Assembly: GCA_044226685.1 (NCBI GenBank)
Contig: JBGAGP010000092.1
Location: 1-20,338 of the forward strand
Reading direction: 5' to 3'
Origin: Dongia_A sp044226685
Lineage (GTDB): Bacteria; Pseudomonadota; Alphaproteobacteria; Dongiales; Dongiaceae
Length of the DNA stretch: 20,338 bases
Shown in pieces: positions 15,595 through 20,338 of the stretch (positions are counted from its first letter, which is position 1; each line of letters begins with the position of its first letter). The notes beneath the pieces are model-generated. The model saw nothing but the letters and a program-made list of their open reading frames with translations, made no database searches and was not told where the DNA came from. A program made the translations under genes and the position numbers.

Positions 15595-17040
15595 ATGTCC
15601 GACTATTCCAACAGCGATCCCGGCCGCGCGCCGGATCCCGCGACGCCGACCATCCAATCCCTCGCCCGCGCCGGGCGGCAGCGTCTGTCCGGCAGCGGCT
15701 GGGAGGCGGCGAAGCGCATCTGCTTCCTGATCTTCCTGGTGCTGGTCATGCTCGTGCCCCTGGGCATGGTGGAAAGCGTGGTCGAGGAGCGCGGCTGGCG
15801 CAAGCAGGAGGTGGCGGCGGAGATCGGCGAGCAATGGGGGCCGGAGCAGGTGGTGAGCGGCCCGGCCCTGGTGGTGCCCTATGACTACGTCGAGACCCGC
15901 AATCTGGCCGACGGCAAGGCCGAGAGCACGACGCGCACGCGCTACCTGGTGTTCACGCCGGATCACACCGGAATCACCGCCTCCACCAAGGTCGAGAAGC
16001 GCTACAAGAGCATCTACGAGGTGCCGGTCTATGCCGCGAACCTCGTCATTTCCGGCAATTTCGCTTCGCTCGACCCGGCCCTGCACGGCGTCGCACCGGC
16101 GCAGGTCAAATGGCAGGCGGCAAGCCTGGTGCTGGGCGTTTCCGGCATCCGCGCGGTCAAGTCGGTGTCGCTGGAAGCGGCGCGGGCCAGCCGCACCATC
16201 GAGGCCGGCATGCTGCCCTATCACCCCTTCGCCGACGGCATCTATGCGGCGCTGCCGCTGAGCCCGGCCCTCGGCACCGCGCCGCGCGGCTTCGATTTCA
16301 CCTTCACCCTGGCGCTGAACGGCCGCGATACGCTGAGCTTCCAGCCGCTTGGCCGGCAGACCGAGGTGCAGCTCTCCAGCGACTGGCCGCATCCGAACTT
16401 CATCGGCACGCCGCTGCCCGATGCGCGCGACATCCGCGCCGACGGCTTCACCGCGAAATACGCGATCTCGCACATCGCCACCGGCGCACCGCTCTCCTGG
16501 CGGGCGGAGGAGTTCAAGCTCGACCCGGCGCGCGTCGCCACCTTCGGAATCGGCCTGGTGGAGCCCGGCGACGTGCACCAGCAGACCGACCGTATCGTCA
16601 AATACGGCGTGCTGGTGGTGGGCCTCACCTTCGGCACCATCTTCGTGGTCGGGCTGCTGAAGCGCGACCGGGTGCACCTGGTGCAATACCTGCTGATCGG
16701 CGCGGCACTTTCCCTGTTCTACCTGCTGCTGCTGTCGCTGGCCGAGCAGATGGAGTTCGGCCTCGCCTATCTGATCGCCAGCCTGGTCGATATCGCCATC
16801 GTTGCCTGGTACGCGGCGGCCACGATCCGGCGCCTGCTGGGCGCCGCCGTCGGCGGCATTCTCGCCGCCTTGCACGGCTACATGTACGTGCTGCTGCAGA
16901 TGGAGAGCTACGCGCTGCTCTCCGGCACCATCGGCCTGTTCGTGGTCCTGGTCGCTGTCATGTATGTGACACGCAAGGTCGACTGGTTCGCCCTCGGCCA
17001 GGACGCCATGGGGCAGGAGCCGAAAGAGGCGGCGGCATGA
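15595..17040 (+). CDS. creD: Inner membrane protein CreD
   Basis: 481 residues. A cytoplasmic N-terminus is followed by one membrane helix at about residues 43-65 (ICFLIFLVLVMLVPLGMV). The family region VVEERGWRKQEVAAEIGEQW and GPALVVPY follows, then a large periplasmic domain with GRQTEVQLSSDWPHPNF. At the C-terminus are five or six closely spaced helices from about residue 339 (YGVLVVGLTFGTIFVVGLL, VQYLLIGAALSLFYLLLLSL, LHGYMYVLLQMESYALLSG). CreD is linked to envelope integrity and colicin tolerance, and in gammaproteobacteria is controlled by the CreBC two-component system. No creBC genes are adjacent. AGGGGA lies 6 nt before the ATG. A hairpin repeat begins 6 nt after its stop and could end transcription. 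Confidence 0.94.
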   Translation: MSDYSNSDPGRAPDPATPTIQSLARAGRQRLSGSGWEAAKRICFLIFLVLVMLVPLGMVESVVEERGWRKQEVAAEIGEQWGPEQVVSGPALVVPYDYVETRNLADGKAESTTRTRYLVFTPDHTGITASTKVEKRYKSIYEVPVYAANLVISGNFASLDPALHGVAPAQVKWQAASLVLGVSGIRAVKSVSLEAARASRTIEAGMLPYHPFADGIYAALPLSPALGTAPRGFDFTFTLALNGRDTLSFQPLGRQTEVQLSSDWPHPNFIGTPLPDARDIRADGFTAKYAISHIATGAPLSWRAEEFKLDPARVATFGIGLVEPGDVHQQTDRIVKYGVLVVGLTFGTIFVVGLLKRDRVHLVQYLLIGAALSLFYLLLLSLAEQMEFGLAYLIASLVDIAIVAWYAAATIRRLLGAAVGGILAALHGYMYVLLQMESYALLSGTIGLFVVLVAVMYVTRKVDWFALGQDAMGQEPKEAAA

Positions 17041-17046
17041 AATGCC

Positions 17047-17154
17047 CCCTCCCCCGCTTGCGGGGGAGGGATGGGGCGGCGGCAGTGTGCGAAAGCTGTC
17101 GCGCATCGAAACGCGGCTGCCCCCACCCTGGCCCTCCCCTGTTCCGGGGGAGGG
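17047..17154. repeat. C/T-rich hairpin repeat, copy 1 (after creD)
   Basis: CCCTCCCCCG (17047-17056) and CGGGGGAGGG (17061-17070) form a perfect 10-bp hairpin with loop CTTG. CCCTCCCC (17132-17139) pairs with GGGGAGGG (17147-17154). The region between contains partly complementary GGCGGCGGCAG and CTGCCCCC, so both halves can also pair with each other. A related element lies at 19310-19413; the two flank acs. The first hairpin may act as the creD terminator. Confidence 0.75.
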
Positions 17155-17200
17155 GATTGCCGGTTTCAGAGCGTGCAACAGCGACGTTATGCCGCTTCGC

Positions 17201-17229
17201 TTGCCCTTTGCGACCCCGCGCGCTACGAC
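17201..17229 (+). promoter_or_regulatory. Candidate promoter of acs
   Basis: TTGCCC (17201-17206) and TACGAC (17224-17229) are 17 bp apart, predicting a start near 17236 and a leader of about 68 nt before acs. The hexamers only partly match the consensus, so this is a tentative call. Confidence 0.35.
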
Positions 17230-17303
17230 TTTTGTCTAATGAAACAGGCCGTGCCGGGGCACTATGATGCACCGCACAAAAAGACGTCAGGGGAGTGCCA
17301 CAG

Positions 17304-19268
<1,965 letters not shown>

Positions 19269-19309
19269 CGGCGGCGACATCGTCGCGCTGCAACTCCTCG
19301 ACACCCTGT

Positions 19310-19413
19310 CCCTCTCCCACCTCATCTGCGAATGCAGTAACATTCGTTCGCGGGGAGAGGGAACCCGCTGCGAGATCCAGACTTCCAAGCCCCTCTCCCT
19401 TGAGGGAGAGGGG
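19310..19413. repeat. C/T-rich hairpin repeat, copy 2 (after acs)
   Basis: CCCTCTCCC (19310-19318) pairs with GGGAGAGGG (19353-19361) around a loop that contains its own hairpin, CGAATG (19329-19334) with CATTCG (19341-19346). A second stem, CCCCTCTCCCT (19390-19400) and AGGGAGAGGGG (19403-19413), is nearly loop-free. This resembles the element after creD at 17047-17154. It occupies most of the 172-bp gap between acs and the next gene and may terminate acs. Confidence 0.7.
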
Positions 19414-19440
19414 TTCCGCCGCACAATCTTCAAGAGACTC

Positions 19441-20139
19441 ATGTCCGATTCCGCCCTCATCGCCGCCCTGCAGAAGATCACCACCGCCACCCTGACCACG
19501 GTGCTGTTGAAGAAGGGCATCCGGCGGTCCTGGATGAAGGGGCCGAAGATGTTGGCGCCCGGCCAGGCGCGCATCGCCGGGCGGGCTTTCACGCTGCGCT
19601 TCGTGCCGATGCGGGAAGATCTCGCCACGCCGGCCTCCTGGTCCTCGCCACGTTCCACGCGCGCGGCGATCGAGGAGATGCCGGAAGGCTGCATCGCGGT
19701 GATCGACGCCATGGGCGTCACCGAGGCCGGCGTCTTCGGCGACATCCTGGCCCAGCGCATGGCGGTGCGGAAGGTGGCGGGCCTGGTCACCGACGGGGTG
19801 ATGCGCGACGTGGCGGGCGTGCTGGAGACGGGATTGCCGGTCTGGTGCCAGGGCGCCGCGGCGCCGGCTTCCGTTGCCGGCCTCACCTTCGTCGGCTGGC
19901 AGGAACCCATCGGCTGCGGCGGCTGCGCGATCTTCCCGGGCGACATGATCGTCGCCGACGGCGACGGCGCGGTGGTGATCCCGGCGGCCCTCGCCGAAGA
20001 GGTGGCGAAGCTCGGCGCCGAGCAGGAAGAACTCGAGGCCTGGCTGATGGACGAGGTGAAGGCGGGCCGCGCGCTGCCCGGCCTCTATCCGCCGAACGAG
20101 GAAACCCTGGCGCGCTACGCGGCGCGGAAACAGCGGTGA
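19441..20139 (+). CDS. RraA-like / HMG-CHA aldolase family protein
   Basis: 232 residues with the RraA fold (older name: dimethylmenaquinone methyltransferase family). The core motif GVFGDILAQRMAVRKVAGLV followed by TDGVMRD matches the family G-D...R...DG-x-RD active-site loop, and GDMIVADGDGAVVIP is the second conserved block. Relatives are either RraA, an RNase E inhibitor, or class II pyruvate aldolases acting on 4-hydroxy-4-methyl-2-oxoglutarate. At 232 residues it is longer than E. coli RraA (about 160) and closer to the aldolase-like group, with N-terminal (KGPKMLAPGQARIAGRAFTL) and C-terminal helical extensions. The exact substrate is unknown. No good ribosome-binding site precedes the ATG at 19441. 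Confidence 0.88.
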   Translation: MSDSALIAALQKITTATLTTVLLKKGIRRSWMKGPKMLAPGQARIAGRAFTLRFVPMREDLATPASWSSPRSTRAAIEEMPEGCIAVIDAMGVTEAGVFGDILAQRMAVRKVAGLVTDGVMRDVAGVLETGLPVWCQGAAAPASVAGLTFVGWQEPIGCGGCAIFPGDMIVADGDGAVVIPAALAEEVAKLGAEQEELEAWLMDEVKAGRALPGLYPPNEETLARYAARKQR

Positions 20140-20146
20140 GCCGCGC

Positions 20147-20338
20147 CTACTCCTCGGCGGCGGGAATGGCCTTTTCCAGGGTGACGGCGCCGAGGTCCTT
20201 GACCACTTTCACCGGCGGCGTCGCGCTGGCCAGCGGCGGCGGCGTCTTGTGCGAGGTCTTGGCGAGGGTCCGGGTCATGTGCTCGAGCAGCGGCTCGAGG
20301 CCGAGCCCCGTGCTCAAGCCGCGCGCCTTGTCCAGCGC
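20147..20338 (-). CDS. Unrecognised protein, C-terminal 63 residues (5' end beyond window)
   Basis: An open minus-strand frame runs from the window edge to a TAG at 20149-20147. The peptide begins ALDKARGLSTGLGLEPLLEH, continues through a Pro/Thr-rich linker (KTPPLASATPPV) and ends KVVKDLGAVTLEKAIPAAEE. It converges with the RraA-like gene, 7 nt from its stop. No family is recognised. Codon use matches the neighbours, which supports a real gene. Confidence 0.6.
   Translation of the reverse strand, partial: ALDKARGLSTGLGLEPLLEHMTRTLAKTSHKTPPPLASATPPVKVVKDLGAVTLEKAIPAAEE

Noticed and set aside
15292..17178. Long minus-strand open frame opposite the EVE gene and creD.
   Set aside because: Shadow of creD; composition is unlike a real protein and it crosses a hairpin repeat.

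Overview
The window is GC-rich chromosomal DNA from an alphaproteobacterium, probably of the Rhodospirillales type. Supporting signs are a hemC-hemD-mic60-hemY block (Mic60/mitofilin next to haem genes is an alphaproteobacterial arrangement), a HemY with a C-terminal zinc ribbon, a ligase-associated Lhr helicase/PdeM pair, and palindromic intergenic repeats of the kind common in this class. No phage, insertion sequence, CRISPR array or plasmid gene is visible.

Layout: (1) 1-2714 (+): the 3' part of a ligase-associated DEXH-box helicase and the PdeM phosphoesterase, separated by a palindromic repeat. (2) 2754-3991 (+): a compact sulfur-stress unit. An ArsR-type regulator has two cysteines 66 residues apart, as in the persulfide sensors BigR and SqrR. 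It is followed by two YeeE/YedE half-transporters, and a palindrome overlaps an apparently leaderless promoter. (3) 3988-6659 (-): an RmlC-like cupin and an AsmA-family protein. (4) 7062-8570 (+): an orphan soluble PAS-PAS histidine kinase. (5) 8601-13484 (-): tRNA-Thr(CGU), hemY, hemD joined in frame to mic60, and hemC. HemC and HemD catalyse consecutive steps of tetrapyrrole synthesis; Mic60 and HemY are membrane proteins. (6) 13559-17040 (+): tsaD, a second palindromic repeat, a YciI-like gene, an EVE-domain gene and creD. (7) 17304-20139 (+): acs, whose reading frame is broken in two places, and an RraA-like gene. C/T-rich hairpin repeats lie on both sides of acs. (8) 20147-20338 (-): the 3' end of an unrecognised gene.

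The points most worth checking are: the hemD frame that runs without a stop into mic60, although mic60 keeps its own strong ribosome-binding site; the putative persulfide-sensing regulator with its leaderless, operator-overlapped promoter; two palindromic repeats in which every difference between the arms is compensated inside small hairpins; and a scrambled patch in acs that removes the adenylation-enzyme hinge motifs. I see no clearly new multi-gene system. The HemD-Mic60 frame is the best candidate for something undescribed.
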